A stretch of 20,676 nucleotides of DNA from a virus: positions 1 through 20,676 of IMG/VR virus record IMGVR_UViG_3300042553_000748. One strand, 5' to 3'. The position numbers and the translations under genes are program-made. Under the pieces are notes generated by a model that saw only the letters and a program-made list of their open reading frames with translations, was not told the origin of the DNA and made no database searches. Numbering within the stretch: position 1 is the stretch's first letter; every line of letters starts with the position of its first letter. Shown here piece by piece: positions 11,102 through 19,343 of this stretch.

Positions 11102-12632
11102 GGTTCTTGCTCGCCTTTCGCCCGAGAAGCGGAAGGAGTTGGACGAACTTCTTGCGGCGGACACGACGCTGTGGAGGCCGCTGCCTGGGCCGCAGACGAT
11201 GGCCTTCCACAGCAAGGCCGATGTGGTTGGGTACGGCGGCGCGGCTGGTGGAGGAAAATCGGATCTAGCGGTCGGCCTGTCGATCACCCAGCACCAGAAG
11301 GTGGGGATCTTCCGCCAGAACGGAACCGAACTGGTCGGCATCATCGACCGGATCGGGGAGATCCTGAAGACGAAGGACGGCTACAACGGCAAGGACCACA
11401 TCTGGCGGTTCCAGCGTCCTGACGGGGCACAGGTTCAAATCGAGTTCGGGTCGTTTCCCAACCCCGGCGAAGAACGCAAGTACCAGGGTAGACCACACGA
11501 CCTGCTGGTCTTTGACGAGGCGTCGAACATGCGGGTCGAAGCCGTCCGGTTCCTGCTGGGCTGGCTGCGCACGACCGACCAAAGGCAGCGGTGCCGCGCC
11601 CTGTTCACGTTCAACCCGCCCACGACCGCCGAAGGTCGGTGGGTGGTCGAGTACTTCGGCCCGTGGCTGAACAAGAAGCACCCGAACCCTGCCCAGCCGG
11701 GCGAACTGCGGTGGTTCGCCGTGATCGACGGCAAGGAGGTCGAGGTCGCGGACGGCAAGCCGTTCATGTCGGGGGCAGAGAAGATCCTGCCGCAGTCCAG
11801 GACGTTCATCCCGTCGCGGATCGCTGACAACCCCTACCTGATGGGCACGGGCTACATGGCGCAGCTACAGAGCCTGCCAGAACCTCTGCGCAGCCAGATG
11901 CTGTACGGCGACTTCTCCGCCGGCATGGAGGACGACCCGTTCCAAGTCATCCCCACCGGCTGGGTCGAGGCAGCACAGGCCCGCTGGAAGATGCCCGACA
12001 AGCTGGACGAGATGACCAGCCTGGGCGTGGACGTTGCCCGTGGCGGTCGGGACCAAACCATCATCGCCCGCCGGCATGGCATGTGGTTCAACCAGCCGCT
12101 GGTCTACCCAGGCACCCAGACCCCAGACGGGCAGACCGTGGCCGCGCTGGTCATGGCAGCCAAGCGCAACCAAGCCCCGATCCACATCGATGTGATCGGC
12201 GTCGGAAGCTCGCCCTACGACTTCCTGCGGGAGATGGGGCACCAGACCATCGGCGTCAACGTGGCCGAGTCGGCGCGCTCGACTGACAAGAGCGGACGCA
12301 TCACCTTCAAGAACCTTCGCAGCGAACTGTGGTGGCGGATGCGGGAAGCCCTAGATCCCGCCAACAACACCGGCATCTGCCTGCCCCCAGACCCGCGCCT
12401 GCTGGCAGACCTCTGCGCGCCAACGTGGAAGTCGGTCGGCACCACCATCGCCGTCGCCAGCCGCGAAGAAATCTACGAACGCATCGGACGATCACCAGAC
12501 TTCGGCACCGCCTACGTCCTTGCCCTCATGCAGACCACCAAGACCGGCACCCTGCTGGAAGACTGGCGCGCAAACGTCCGAGACAACGCCCAGTACAACC
12601 CGTACGACATCCTGCGGATGGACCTGCGCTAA
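11082..12632 (+). CDS. terL: Large terminase subunit (packaging ATPase/nuclease)
   Basis: TerL threads DNA into the procapsid through the portal using ATP and cuts it with a C-terminal nuclease. The 516 residues fit the family. The ATPase domain has Walker A GGAAGGGKS (52-60) and Walker B DLLVFDEAS (140-148), followed by a coupling-motif-like FTFNPP. The RNase H-like nuclease domain begins near LGVDVARGGRDQT (about 314-326), with D317 as first acidic ligand. HIDVIGVGSSPYDFL (about 367-381) carries the next. GTG 11082 gives the N-terminus MTTISPEVLARLSPEKRKEL and overlaps the preceding gene by 20 bases with a weak ribosome site. The element ACGGGGTGCAT starts on the last base of its stop. Confidence 0.95.
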   Translation: MTTISPEVLARLSPEKRKELDELLAADTTLWRPLPGPQTMAFHSKADVVGYGGAAGGGKSDLAVGLSITQHQKVGIFRQNGTELVGIIDRIGEILKTKDGYNGKDHIWRFQRPDGAQVQIEFGSFPNPGEERKYQGRPHDLLVFDEASNMRVEAVRFLLGWLRTTDQRQRCRALFTFNPPTTAEGRWVVEYFGPWLNKKHPNPAQPGELRWFAVIDGKEVEVADGKPFMSGAEKILPQSRTFIPSRIADNPYLMGTGYMAQLQSLPEPLRSQMLYGDFSAGMEDDPFQVIPTGWVEAAQARWKMPDKLDEMTSLGVDVARGGRDQTIIARRHGMWFNQPLVYPGTQTPDGQTVAALVMAAKRNQAPIHIDVIGVGSSPYDFLREMGHQTIGVNVAESARSTDKSGRITFKNLRSELWWRMREALDPANNTGICLPPDPRLLADLCAPTWKSVGTTIAVASREEIYERIGRSPDFGTAYVLALMQTTKTGTLLEDWRANVRDNAQYNPYDILRMDLR

Positions 12633-12669
12633 CGGGGTGCATCAACCTTTTCTTGGCGACCTAGCGTCG
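12632..12669 (+). promoter_or_regulatory. Two-part repeated element, copy A
   Basis: ACGGGGTGCAT at 12632-12642 and TAGCGTCG at 12662-12669 are separated by 19 bp. The same pair with the same spacing recurs at 20247-20284. In both places the element starts on the last base of a stop codon and ends 5-6 bases before the next start. It may be a phage-specific promoter or regulatory site. Confidence 0.55.
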
Positions 12670-12674
12670 CCGAG
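12652..12674 (+). promoter_or_regulatory. Hairpin just before the acetyltransferase start
   Basis: CTTGGCGAC (12652-12660) pairs with GTCGCCGAG (12666-12674), with one wobble and a 5-base loop. It ends one base before ATG 12676, where it would hide the ribosome-binding region. Confidence 0.5.
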
Positions 12675-12675
12675 A

Positions 12676-13113
12676 ATGCGGTATGCCACCCACGACGACA
12701 TCCTGGCTCTCGTAGAGCTAGGCCGCCCCTTCGTTGAACAGCACCCAATGCTGAAGGGCGTCGCCGTCTCGGACGAAAGCCTCGCCACGACCCTCAGCAA
12801 CGTCATCGAGCATGGTGTCATCATCGTCGCTGAAGACACCAACGGCCAACTGATCGGCTTTCTGGCGGGAATGCTGGCACCAGTTTGGTGCGCACCGAAC
12901 TACAAGGTCGCCGCCGAACTCGCATGGTGGATGAAGCCGGGTCATCGCAACGGCATGACCGCCATCCGCATGCTGCGCCAGTTTGAGAACTGGGCCGAAG
13001 GCCAAGACGCTGCCCAAGTCATCGTCAGCAGCATCCCATCCATCAGCCAAAAGGTGGGGGATCTGTACGGCAAGCTGGGCTACCAACTCGTCGAAAACTC
13101 CTACAGGAAGTAA
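12676..13113 (+). CDS. GNAT-family N-acetyltransferase
   Basis: GNAT enzymes transfer an acetyl group from acetyl-CoA to an amine on a small molecule or protein. This 145-residue protein has the fold pattern: N-terminal MRYATHDDILALVELGRPFV, a beta pair VIIVAEDTNGQLIGFLAGM (about 48-66), then WWMKPGHRNGMTAIRMLRQFENWA (about 84-107), where GHRNGM matches the acetyl-CoA-binding loop. It ends with a beta strand and LYGKLGYQLVENSYRK, the standard 'F/Y-x-K-x-G-Y' ending. Such enzymes often lie between terminase and portal genes of related podoviruses. The substrate is unknown; a virion protein or host factor is possible. Confidence 0.85.
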   Translation: MRYATHDDILALVELGRPFVEQHPMLKGVAVSDESLATTLSNVIEHGVIIVAEDTNGQLIGFLAGMLAPVWCAPNYKVAAELAWWMKPGHRNGMTAIRMLRQFENWAEGQDAAQVIVSSIPSISQKVGDLYGKLGYQLVENSYRK

Positions 13114-13115
13114 CC

Positions 13116-13451
13116 ATGCCCATTGGTACTACAGCGGCGATTCTCGTCGGCAGCGCGCTAACTGCCGCAGCGACGACCTACGCAGCCGAAACGGCCAAGA
13201 AAGGCCAGAAGCAAGCCCTTCGCCAGCAAGAGAAGGCGCAGACCGAAGCGACTCGCATGGCAACCGCAGAACGCGAGATGGCCGGCGCGGAACGCCGCCG
13301 CATGGAAGGCAAGACGCCGGATGTCGCCGCCCTTCTGACCGGCGAACAGGGCGCGCAGGGCCGAGGTGCCGCCAGCACGTTGCTGACCGGCAACACCCGC
13401 ATCGGTGACCAAATGGACCGCATCGGCAAGAACAACCTCTTGGGTGAGTGA
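13116..13451 (+). CDS. Small helical protein upstream of portal
   Basis: This 111-residue protein starts at ATG 13116, two bases after the acetyltransferase stop. It has an Ala/Gly-rich hydrophobic start (TTAAILVGSALTAAATTYAA, about 5-24) that could be a membrane segment. A long charged, Gln/Glu/Arg-rich helix (KKGQKQALRQQEKAQTEATR) follows, then a Gly-rich tail. Proteins of this type precede the portal in several podoviruses and may be internal virion or ejection proteins, but the role is not established. A holin is less likely, since only one hydrophobic segment is seen. Confidence 0.7.
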   Translation: MPIGTTAAILVGSALTAAATTYAAETAKKGQKQALRQQEKAQTEATRMATAEREMAGAERRRMEGKTPDVAALLTGEQGAQGRGAASTLLTGNTRIGDQMDRIGKNNLLGE

Positions 13452-13453
13452 CC

Positions 13454-15139
13454 ATGGACAAGCGTACGCTTCGCCAACGCCTTCAAGAGCGCCATAGCGC
13501 GCTCAAGACGGAGCGTACGTCATGGGACACCCATTGGCGCGAAATCACCGAGTACCTGCTGCCGTGGTCGGGTCGCTACTACACGACCGATCGAAACAAG
13601 GGCAACAAGCGGCAGACCAACATCTACGACAACACGGCGACCCGCGCCCTGCGAACGCTCAACTCGGGCCTGATGGCCGGAGCGACTTCGCCAGCGCGAC
13701 CGTGGTTCCGACTCGCCGCGCCAGACCCTGACCTCAACCAGTTCCACCCGGTCAAGGTCTGGCTGGAGGACGTTCAGCAACGCATGATGCGGGTGTTCCA
13801 GCGGTCGAACGCCTACCGCGCACTGCACTCCATGTACGAGGAGCTTGGCGCGTTTGGCACAGGCGTCTCCATCCTGCTGCCTGACCCCGAGAAGGTGATC
13901 CACCTCTACCCGATCACCGCAGGCGAGTACTGCCTGTCGCAAGACCCTCAAGGCAAGGTCTGCGTCTTCTACCGCGAGTTTGAGATGACCGTCGCGCAGG
14001 TCGTCCGCGAGTTCGGCTACGACAAGTGCTCGCACTCAGTACGCACGCTGTACGACCGTGGCACGCTGGAAGGCGGCATCACCATCATCCATTGCATCGA
14101 GCCTCGCTACGACCGCGACCCGTCGAAGCTCGACAAGATGAACATGCCGTACCGCTCGGTCTACTACGAGCAGAGCAACAACGAGCCTGTCGTGCTGCGC
14201 GAGTCGGGTTTCGAGAAGTTCCCGGTGCTGGCTCCGCGTTGGTCGGTGACGGCAAACGATGTCTACGGCAACAGCCCCGGCATGGAGGCGTTGCCAGACA
14301 TCCGCCAGCTTCAGCACGAGCAACTTCGCAAGGCGCAGGGCATCGACTACCAGACCCAGCCGCCGTTGCAGGCCCCGACCAGCATGCAGGGCCGTGCGGT
14401 CAACATGCTGCCGGGCGGCGTCACGTTCCACGACGCGCCGCAGCAGCAGGGAATCCGTACTGCGTTTGAGACGAACCTCAACCTCCAGTACCTGCTCAAC
14501 GACATCCAAGACGTTCGCTCGCGCATCAGCCGGTCGTTCTACGAAGACCTGTTCTTGATGATGCAGAACGACCTCCGCAGCAACATGACTGCGCGAGAGA
14601 TCCAAGAGCGGCACGAGGAGAAGCTGCTCATGCTCGGCCCGGTCATGGAGCGGTTGCAGAACGAACTGCTGGAGCCGCTGATCGACCTGACCTTCGACGC
14701 GATGCTGGAGCAGGGCCTCATTCCGCCGGCACCAGAAGAGCTTGGCGGCGTCAACCTCGGCGTCGAGTTCGTGTCGGTTCTCGCGCAGGCCCAGCGCGCC
14801 GTTGGCAGTTCGTCGGTGGATCGCTTCATCGGCAATGTCGGCGCGGTCGCGCAGATGCGTCCCGAGGTGCTTGACAAGCTCGACACCGACACGCTGGTCG
14901 ATCGCTACGGCGACATGCTCGGCATCGATCCGAACATCATCGTGCCGACTGAGAAGGCCCAGGCCCTGCGCGATGCGCGCAACAAGGCGATGGCCGCACG
15001 CGAACAGGCAGCTGTCATGCAGCAGTCCTCGCAGACCGCCAAGAACTTGGCCGCCGCCAAGACGACCGAACCCAGCGCGCTGACCGATGTGATGAACATG
15101 TTCAGCGGCTACAACAGCCCAGCGTCAACGGAGCTTTAG
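13454..15139 (+). CDS. Portal (head-to-tail connecting) protein
   Basis: The portal forms the dodecameric ring at one capsid vertex through which TerL packages DNA and to which the tail attaches. The 561 residues fit the podovirus head-to-tail connecting family. Typical segments are WDTHWREITEYLLPWSGRYY (about 24-43), an N-terminal NSGLMAGATSPARPWFRL (about 69-86), YEELGAFGTGVSILLPDPEK (about 126-145), PVLAPRWSVTANDVYGNSPG (about 253-272), and MTAREIQERHEEKLLMLGPV (about 378-397). The C-terminus is Ala/Gln-rich and helical. I chose ATG 13454; a GTG at 13448 would add two residues. It is the firmest evidence for podovirus type. Confidence 0.95.
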   Translation: MDKRTLRQRLQERHSALKTERTSWDTHWREITEYLLPWSGRYYTTDRNKGNKRQTNIYDNTATRALRTLNSGLMAGATSPARPWFRLAAPDPDLNQFHPVKVWLEDVQQRMMRVFQRSNAYRALHSMYEELGAFGTGVSILLPDPEKVIHLYPITAGEYCLSQDPQGKVCVFYREFEMTVAQVVREFGYDKCSHSVRTLYDRGTLEGGITIIHCIEPRYDRDPSKLDKMNMPYRSVYYEQSNNEPVVLRESGFEKFPVLAPRWSVTANDVYGNSPGMEALPDIRQLQHEQLRKAQGIDYQTQPPLQAPTSMQGRAVNMLPGGVTFHDAPQQQGIRTAFETNLNLQYLLNDIQDVRSRISRSFYEDLFLMMQNDLRSNMTAREIQERHEEKLLMLGPVMERLQNELLEPLIDLTFDAMLEQGLIPPAPEELGGVNLGVEFVSVLAQAQRAVGSSSVDRFIGNVGAVAQMRPEVLDKLDTDTLVDRYGDMLGIDPNIIVPTEKAQALRDARNKAMAAREQAAVMQQSSQTAKNLAAAKTTEPSALTDVMNMFSGYNSPASTEL

Positions 15140-15144
15140 TCACC

Positions 15145-15651
15145 ATGGTTGCACCTCTCTACAACGTCGATCCCGTGGGGCAGCACACCTACGGGTTGGC
15201 TCATCCGTTTCCGGTCGCACACGCGGGTACTACTCCGCAGCACGGCACCGTCACCACGGGTTCGACTACGACCACCATCAACCCAAACGGCAAGACGGGA
15301 ACGTCCAACTCGGTCGGATTGCGGATTAGGTTTCTTGATGGTCCTGCTGCGGGGCAGACTGCGATTGTGGCGCAGGACAACGCCACCAACTTTGTGCTAG
15401 CTACGGCGTTGACCGCTGCCCCGGCGTCTGGAAACTCGTTTGTCTTGGAGTTTGCGACGCCATGCAACGCGATCTACGTCGGCCCCAGCACGACGGTCAG
15501 CGTAGACGTTGACACCACCCTCGCCGTCGTAGGCGGGACCGGAACGACGCAAATGTCGTTTGCCACGGGTGCCGCGCAGTCGCTCTGGCTGCCCATCAAG
15601 GCGCGTCGCATGTTCGCCACGACCGGCACCACCGCAGTCGCCTTCTGGTAA
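15145..15651 (+). CDS. Probable virion protein with beta-rich module
   Basis: This 168-residue protein is Thr/Gly/Ala-rich and beta-predicted, like virion decoration or fibre proteins. It starts at ATG 15145 six bases after the portal stop. Residues 59-103 (GLRIRFLDGPAAGQTAIVAQ ... ALTAAPASGNSFVLE) resemble two segments of the Kelch-like protein at 17512 in pattern: 'I-x-x-L-x-GP-x-x-G, then polar loops, then SA/SG-x-x-Y/F'. The N-terminus (YNVDPVGQHTYGLAHPFPVAHA) may be a virion-attachment segment. Its exact role is unknown. Confidence 0.65.
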   Translation: MVAPLYNVDPVGQHTYGLAHPFPVAHAGTTPQHGTVTTGSTTTTINPNGKTGTSNSVGLRIRFLDGPAAGQTAIVAQDNATNFVLATALTAAPASGNSFVLEFATPCNAIYVGPSTTVSVDVDTTLAVVGGTGTTQMSFATGAAQSLWLPIKARRMFATTGTTAVAFW

Positions 15652-15884
15652 TGTCTGGAAGCAGCAGACGCGGCGGCGAGCGCGACCAGCCTACAAACAT
15701 ACCTGTGGCTGGCGAAGTGCTGCGTCGTGAAGTGCTGCGACTGGGATTCGCGCAAACCAACGTCATTCAAGCGTCCGGTCAAACAGGCCAACCACCTGCT
15801 GCGGTTTTGCAGTGGGCCGGACCTTGGGACGGTCCAATCCCCGACGGCATCTTCGTCTCTAGCTATGTAGGAGATTGGGCGTGA
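15651..15884 (+). CDS. Small virion-associated protein, possibly part of a split module
   Basis: This 77-residue protein starts at ATG 15651 sharing one base with the preceding stop (TAATG). It is polar at first (SGSSRRGGERDQPTNIPVAG), then ends AAVLQWAGPWDGPIPDGIFVSSYVGDWA. The Trp-rich end WAGPW resembles the start of a chitin-binding-like module whose remainder (YYRGQVVSNDGSSYVC) opens the next gene. No membrane segment or enzyme motif is seen. It is translationally coupled to the fibre gene by GTGA. Confidence 0.6.
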   Translation: MSGSSRRGGERDQPTNIPVAGEVLRREVLRLGFAQTNVIQASGQTGQPPAAVLQWAGPWDGPIPDGIFVSSYVGDWA

Positions 15885-17053
15885 CCGTCTACTACAGAGG
15901 GCAAGTCGTAAGCAACGATGGGAGCAGCTACGTCTGCATCCTCGACCATACTAGCAGCGCAACTGACGAGCCTGGGGTTGGCGCATCATGGACGACGTAT
16001 TGGGCACTTGTCGCGGAAGCAGGCCAAGGTATTACGACTGGCACGAAAGGCGACATCGATGTCACCAATAGCGGTGCAACGTGGACCATCATACAGAATG
16101 CGGTAACCTACGCCAAAATACAGGATGTCACCGCAACGGATCGCCTGCTCGGGCGCAGTTCGGCGGGTCCGGGTGACATCGAGGAGATCCCATGCACGGC
16201 GGCAGGAAGGAGACTCCTTGACGACGTTGATGAGGCAGCGCAGCGCACGACGCTGGGCCTTGGCACGCTGGCAACGCAAAACGGCACCTTCAGCGGCACC
16301 ACCAGCGGCACGAACACAGGCGATCAGACCATCACGCTGACCGGCGATGTCACCGGCAGCGGCACGGGCAGCTTCGCGGCGACGATCGCCAACGATGCCG
16401 TGACATACGCCAAGATTCAGAACGTCTCGGCGGCCTCGCGGCTGCTTGGCCGTGGCGACAGCGGCTCGGGCGACGTGCAAGAGATCACGCTCGGGGCTGG
16501 CCTTTCTATGACCGGCACCACGCTGGAGTCGACTGGTGGCGGCGTGACGGACGGCGACAAGGGCGACATCACCGTCTCGGCGTCTGGCGCAACGTGGACC
16601 ATCGACCATGCGGCTGTCACGTTCGCCAAAATGCAGGACATCACCAGCCAACATCTGGTTGGCCGGCACGCTGGTAGCACCGGGGCATCGCAGGAAGTCG
16701 GCGTAGGCAACGGTGTCGAGTTCCACGGTAGCGGCATCAGGCGCAGCCAGTTGCTTGGCGATGTCGAGGCATCCGCCGGCAGTAACACGACTACGATCGC
16801 CACGGGCGCGGTCACGTTGGCAAAGATGGCGAACCTCGCCACCGACACGCTGATTGGTCGCCAAACGGCTGGAACAGGCGTTCCAGAAACCATCGCGTGC
16901 ACAGCTGCGGGCCGCGCCATACTTGACGATGCCAGCGCCTCGGCGCAGCGTACAACGCTAGGGCTTGGCACAGCGGCCACGCAAAACATCAGCAGCGGAA
17001 CGGCGTCGCCAACCGGCGGCGCTGACGGCGACATCTACCTCCAGTACGTCTGA
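15881..17053 (+). CDS. Repeat-rich tail fibre / surface protein
   Basis: This 390-residue protein starts at GTG 15881 behind TAGGAG at 15868-15873. Residues 4-45 (YYRGQVVSNDGSSYVC ... HTSS...WTTYWALVAE) look like a small carbohydrate-binding module. Four repeats follow around residues 75-103, 173-202, 246-273 and 311-339, with the core 'AVTYAKIQ(D/N)V-x(4-5)-RLLGR-x(5)-GD-x-x-EI'. A second repeat, CTAAGR-x-(L/I)LDD-x(6)-QRTTLGLGT, occurs at 105-129 and 340-364. Both repeat types are common in phage fibre and structural proteins. It probably forms a trimeric beta-rich fibre or tip that contacts the host surface. The C-terminal SPTGGADGDIYLQYV is a typical short capping motif. Confidence 0.8.
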   Translation: MTVYYRGQVVSNDGSSYVCILDHTSSATDEPGVGASWTTYWALVAEAGQGITTGTKGDIDVTNSGATWTIIQNAVTYAKIQDVTATDRLLGRSSAGPGDIEEIPCTAAGRRLLDDVDEAAQRTTLGLGTLATQNGTFSGTTSGTNTGDQTITLTGDVTGSGTGSFAATIANDAVTYAKIQNVSAASRLLGRGDSGSGDVQEITLGAGLSMTGTTLESTGGGVTDGDKGDITVSASGATWTIDHAAVTFAKMQDITSQHLVGRHAGSTGASQEVGVGNGVEFHGSGIRRSQLLGDVEASAGSNTTTIATGAVTLAKMANLATDTLIGRQTAGTGVPETIACTAAGRAILDDASASAQRTTLGLGTAATQNISSGTASPTGGADGDIYLQYV

Positions 17054-17055
17054 CC

Positions 17056-17508
17056 ATGGCCGACAACGTAGGATACACCCCAGGGACCGGCGCAACGGTC
17101 GCAGCCGACGAGATCGGCGGCGTTCTCTTCCAGCGCGTGAAGCCCGTGCATGGTGCGGACGGCACCGCGACGGACACCAGCGCGACGAACCCGCTGCCGG
17201 TCGCCGCGTACGGCGAGCTGGTCGAATCCATCGAGGCCTTGCGCATGGCGGTCCACTCGCTGACGCGGAGTATCGGCCAGTCGCTGCCGTCTGCGCAGGG
17301 CTGGCCGATCATGGAGGCGAGGCAGCCGACGGCGGCCAACCTCGCCGTCACCGCCAGCATCGCAGGATCACAGACGCTTGCGACGGTCACGACCGTCAGC
17401 ACACTGACCAATCAGACGCAGATCGGCGGCTTCGCCGCAAACGACTACATGCCGGCGCTGCTGCACATGCAGTCCGACAATCTGCGCCGCAACATCTCGG
17501 TGAACTGA
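17056..17508 (+). CDS. Conserved virion structural protein, function unknown
   Basis: This 150-residue protein begins MADNVGYTPGTGATVAADEI, then GGVLFQRVKPVHGADGTATD. This start is frequent in phage structural proteins (from memory). A helical part follows (VESIEALRMAVHSLTRSIGQSL, about 56-77), then a Thr/Ser-rich stretch (QTLATVTTVSTLTNQTQIGG) and a C-terminal MQSDNLRRNISVN. It is likely a virion or tail-assembly protein that associates with the adjacent fibre and Kelch-like proteins. ATG 17056 lies two bases after the fibre stop. Confidence 0.75.
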   Translation: MADNVGYTPGTGATVAADEIGGVLFQRVKPVHGADGTATDTSATNPLPVAAYGELVESIEALRMAVHSLTRSIGQSLPSAQGWPIMEARQPTAANLAVTASIAGSQTLATVTTVSTLTNQTQIGGFAANDYMPALLHMQSDNLRRNISVN

Positions 17509-17511
17509 CAC

Positions 17512-18942
17512 ATGGCAACAACGAACGGCAATCGCAAGATCCTCGACTTGAAGCGGTGGGAGTTCTGCAACCCCGCTCCAATCGCCACCGCCACCGCATC
17601 GTGCATCGCCTCGTCGCGGCACTTCCGGCAGCAGCAGTTCTTCCTCCGCAGCGCGACGGAGGCGTACATCTACAACCCGAGCGAGGACGGATGGGTGCTG
17701 CTTGCGTCGCCGGCTCTGACTCCCGCGCTGGCAGCTGGCGCGTCGGCGGTGGCTAGCGCATGGTCCACGGGTTCGACGGTGGGCGCGGCGTCGCTCACCG
17801 CGACGGCGGGCACGACCTCGACGATCACGACCAACCAGACGTTGGCGCGTGACCTGCGCGGCTACAAGATCCACATCTTGTCGGGTCCGAACAACGGTGC
17901 GGTGCTCGACATCGTGCGCAACACGGTGGGCGCGACGGCGGTGATCACGGTAGCGACGCAGGCGAGCGCGTTCTCGGCCTCGACGGTGTACCGCCTGCTG
18001 ACGCCGCGATGGTATCTGCTGACTGGGGGCACGCTCGCCGCCGGCAGCTTCCGCGTCTACGACTACGCGACGAACACCTACACGACGCTTGCGCAGGCGG
18101 GACTCGCGGCTTCGCTCGGCACCGACGGCAAGCTGGTGGCCACGCCGTCGATCATCGACGGCGACTTCAAGACGTTCGCCACCGGCACCGCGACGAGCGC
18201 GACGGCCACGACGCTCGTGCAGACGGGCAAGACCTGGACGGCCAGCCAGTGGATCAACTCGCAGGTGCGAATCACCGGCGGCACCGGCGCGGGCCAGATC
18301 CGCACCATCACGGCGAACACCGCCGACACGCTCACCGTTGCAACGTGGACCACGACGCCGGACGCGACCAGCGTCTACGCGATCGAGGGCAACGACAACT
18401 TCCTCTACTACCTGGGCAACAACGCCGTCACGCTCTACCGCTACGACATCACGGCGAACACCTGGAGCACGTTGTCGCCCGGTGCGGCGCGTGCGGCGGC
18501 TCCTGGCGCGGGCATGAGCGCTCACTGGGTGCACAGCGCGACCGAAAGCGACTGGACGAACGAGTCGGCAATCCTGAACGGGCGGTACATCTACTCGTTC
18601 CAGGGCGCGGGCACGGCGGCCCTGCACCGCTACGACATCGCGGCGAACACCTGGGCGACGATCACCTACTCGCCGAACGCGGAGACGTTCACGACGGGCA
18701 GCAAGTACGCGCTGCTCGACGGCATCCTTTACCTCCAGAAGGAGGCGACGGGCCGCTGGTTCGCGTTCGACTTCGCCCGGTCTGAGATGTTCCCGTGGTC
18801 GACGATGCTGTACCCGCAGGGCGCGGCGATCGTCGGCGACACAGCGTTCGACGTGGTCTACAAGGACGGCGCGACGGAGATCTTCTACGTCCACATGGTT
18901 CACAACACGTCAACGATCCACCTGCGTGAGATGGTGATCTGA
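17512..18942 (+). CDS. Kelch-like beta-propeller virion protein, probable receptor binding
   Basis: This 476-residue protein begins MATTNGNRKILDLKRWEFCN. Kelch-type motifs recur: AYIYNPSEDGWVLL (51-64), FRVYDYATNTYTTL (180-193), LYRYDITANTWSTL (308-321) and LHRYDIAANTWATI (371-384). The 'Y-D-x-x-x-N-T-W' pattern strongly suggests a beta-propeller. Between blades lie two copies of a module also seen in the 15145 protein: GYKIHILSGPNNG...VYRL (117-162) and SQVRITGGTGAGQIRTITAN...VYAIE (250-292). The C-terminus (VYKDGATEIFYVHMVHNTST) may form an assembly tip. No enzyme motif is seen. It is probably a tail or spike component. ATG 17512 is three bases after the previous stop. Confidence 0.75.
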   Translation: MATTNGNRKILDLKRWEFCNPAPIATATASCIASSRHFRQQQFFLRSATEAYIYNPSEDGWVLLASPALTPALAAGASAVASAWSTGSTVGAASLTATAGTTSTITTNQTLARDLRGYKIHILSGPNNGAVLDIVRNTVGATAVITVATQASAFSASTVYRLLTPRWYLLTGGTLAAGSFRVYDYATNTYTTLAQAGLAASLGTDGKLVATPSIIDGDFKTFATGTATSATATTLVQTGKTWTASQWINSQVRITGGTGAGQIRTITANTADTLTVATWTTTPDATSVYAIEGNDNFLYYLGNNAVTLYRYDITANTWSTLSPGAARAAAPGAGMSAHWVHSATESDWTNESAILNGRYIYSFQGAGTAALHRYDIAANTWATITYSPNAETFTTGSKYALLDGILYLQKEATGRWFAFDFARSEMFPWSTMLYPQGAAIVGDTAFDVVYKDGATEIFYVHMVHNTSTIHLREMVI

Positions 18943-19103
18943 TGAACACCGCCCAACGGATCGAACTGTACGAGGTCGCGCTGGTCAACCTTGGCACGCA
19001 GCGCACCTGCGCGCTTCGCATCGGCGACGTGGACCGCATCGAGCAGATCGACGCCGAGATGGCGCAGATCGCTGCCGACCTCGAAGTCCTGCGCGCTAGC
19101 TAG
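18942..19103 (+). CDS. Small helical protein (53 residues)
   Basis: The product reads MNTAQRIELYEVALVNLGTQ and continues to a charged amphipathic helix (DVDRIEQIDAEMAQIAADLEVLR), probably coiled coil. ATG 18942 shares its A with the preceding TGA (TGATG), so it is coupled to the Kelch-like gene. No family is recognised by name. Its close packing between virion genes suggests a small virion or assembly factor. Confidence 0.7.
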   Translation: MNTAQRIELYEVALVNLGTQRTCALRIGDVDRIEQIDAEMAQIAADLEVLRAS

Positions 19104-19105
19104 CC

Positions 19106-19267
19106 ATGCTGCTGACTCTGCTCGCACCGACTGGAGCACCACCGACCAACACGGTCGTCTGGCTCAAGGTCGGCGGCGTGTGGAAGCAGGCGACGGTCTG
19201 GCTGAAGGTGTCCGGGGTCTGGAAGACCTGCACAACCTTCGTCAAGGTGTCCGGGGTCTGGAAATAA
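19106..19267 (+). CDS. Small protein of three WLKVxGVWK repeats
   Basis: This 53-residue protein starts at ATG 19106, two bases after the previous stop. Three near-identical units follow a short leader: VVWLKVGGVWKQA, TVWLKVSGVWKTC and TFVKVSGVWK. Such 'VKVGGVWK' repeats are known from tail-associated phage proteins, where each unit makes a small beta hairpin. The repeats are also near-identical in DNA, which suggests recent unit copying. It probably decorates or caps the tail fibre complex. It is the last gene before a terminator. Confidence 0.75.
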   Translation: MLLTLLAPTGAPPTNTVVWLKVGGVWKQATVWLKVSGVWKTCTTFVKVSGVWK

Positions 19268-19280
19268 GCCACGGAAACTC

Positions 19281-19322
19281 TTAGCGGCAAAACAGAAAAA
19301 AGATGTTTGCCTTTTTCGCTAA
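19281..19322. terminator. Nested intrinsic terminator after the virion genes
   Basis: GGCAAAACA (19286-19294) pairs with TGTTTGCC (19304-19311), with one bulge, and is followed by TTTTT at 19312-19316. An outer pair, TTAGCG (19281-19286) with CGCTAA (19317-19322), encloses it. It ends the virion transcript. Confidence 0.7.
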
Positions 19323-19343
19323 ACTTCTAAGTACACGAATGTT

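Noticed and set aside
17368-18903. 511-codon open frame on the minus strand
   Set aside because: It is the mirror of the well-supported Kelch-like gene, is extremely Arg/Val/Ala-rich as expected for a GC-rich antisense shadow, and has no recognisable domain.
15881-18942. Diversity-generating retroelement, suggested by the BPP-1-like context
   Set aside because: No reverse transcriptase, template repeat or C-type lectin variable domain is visible in the window.
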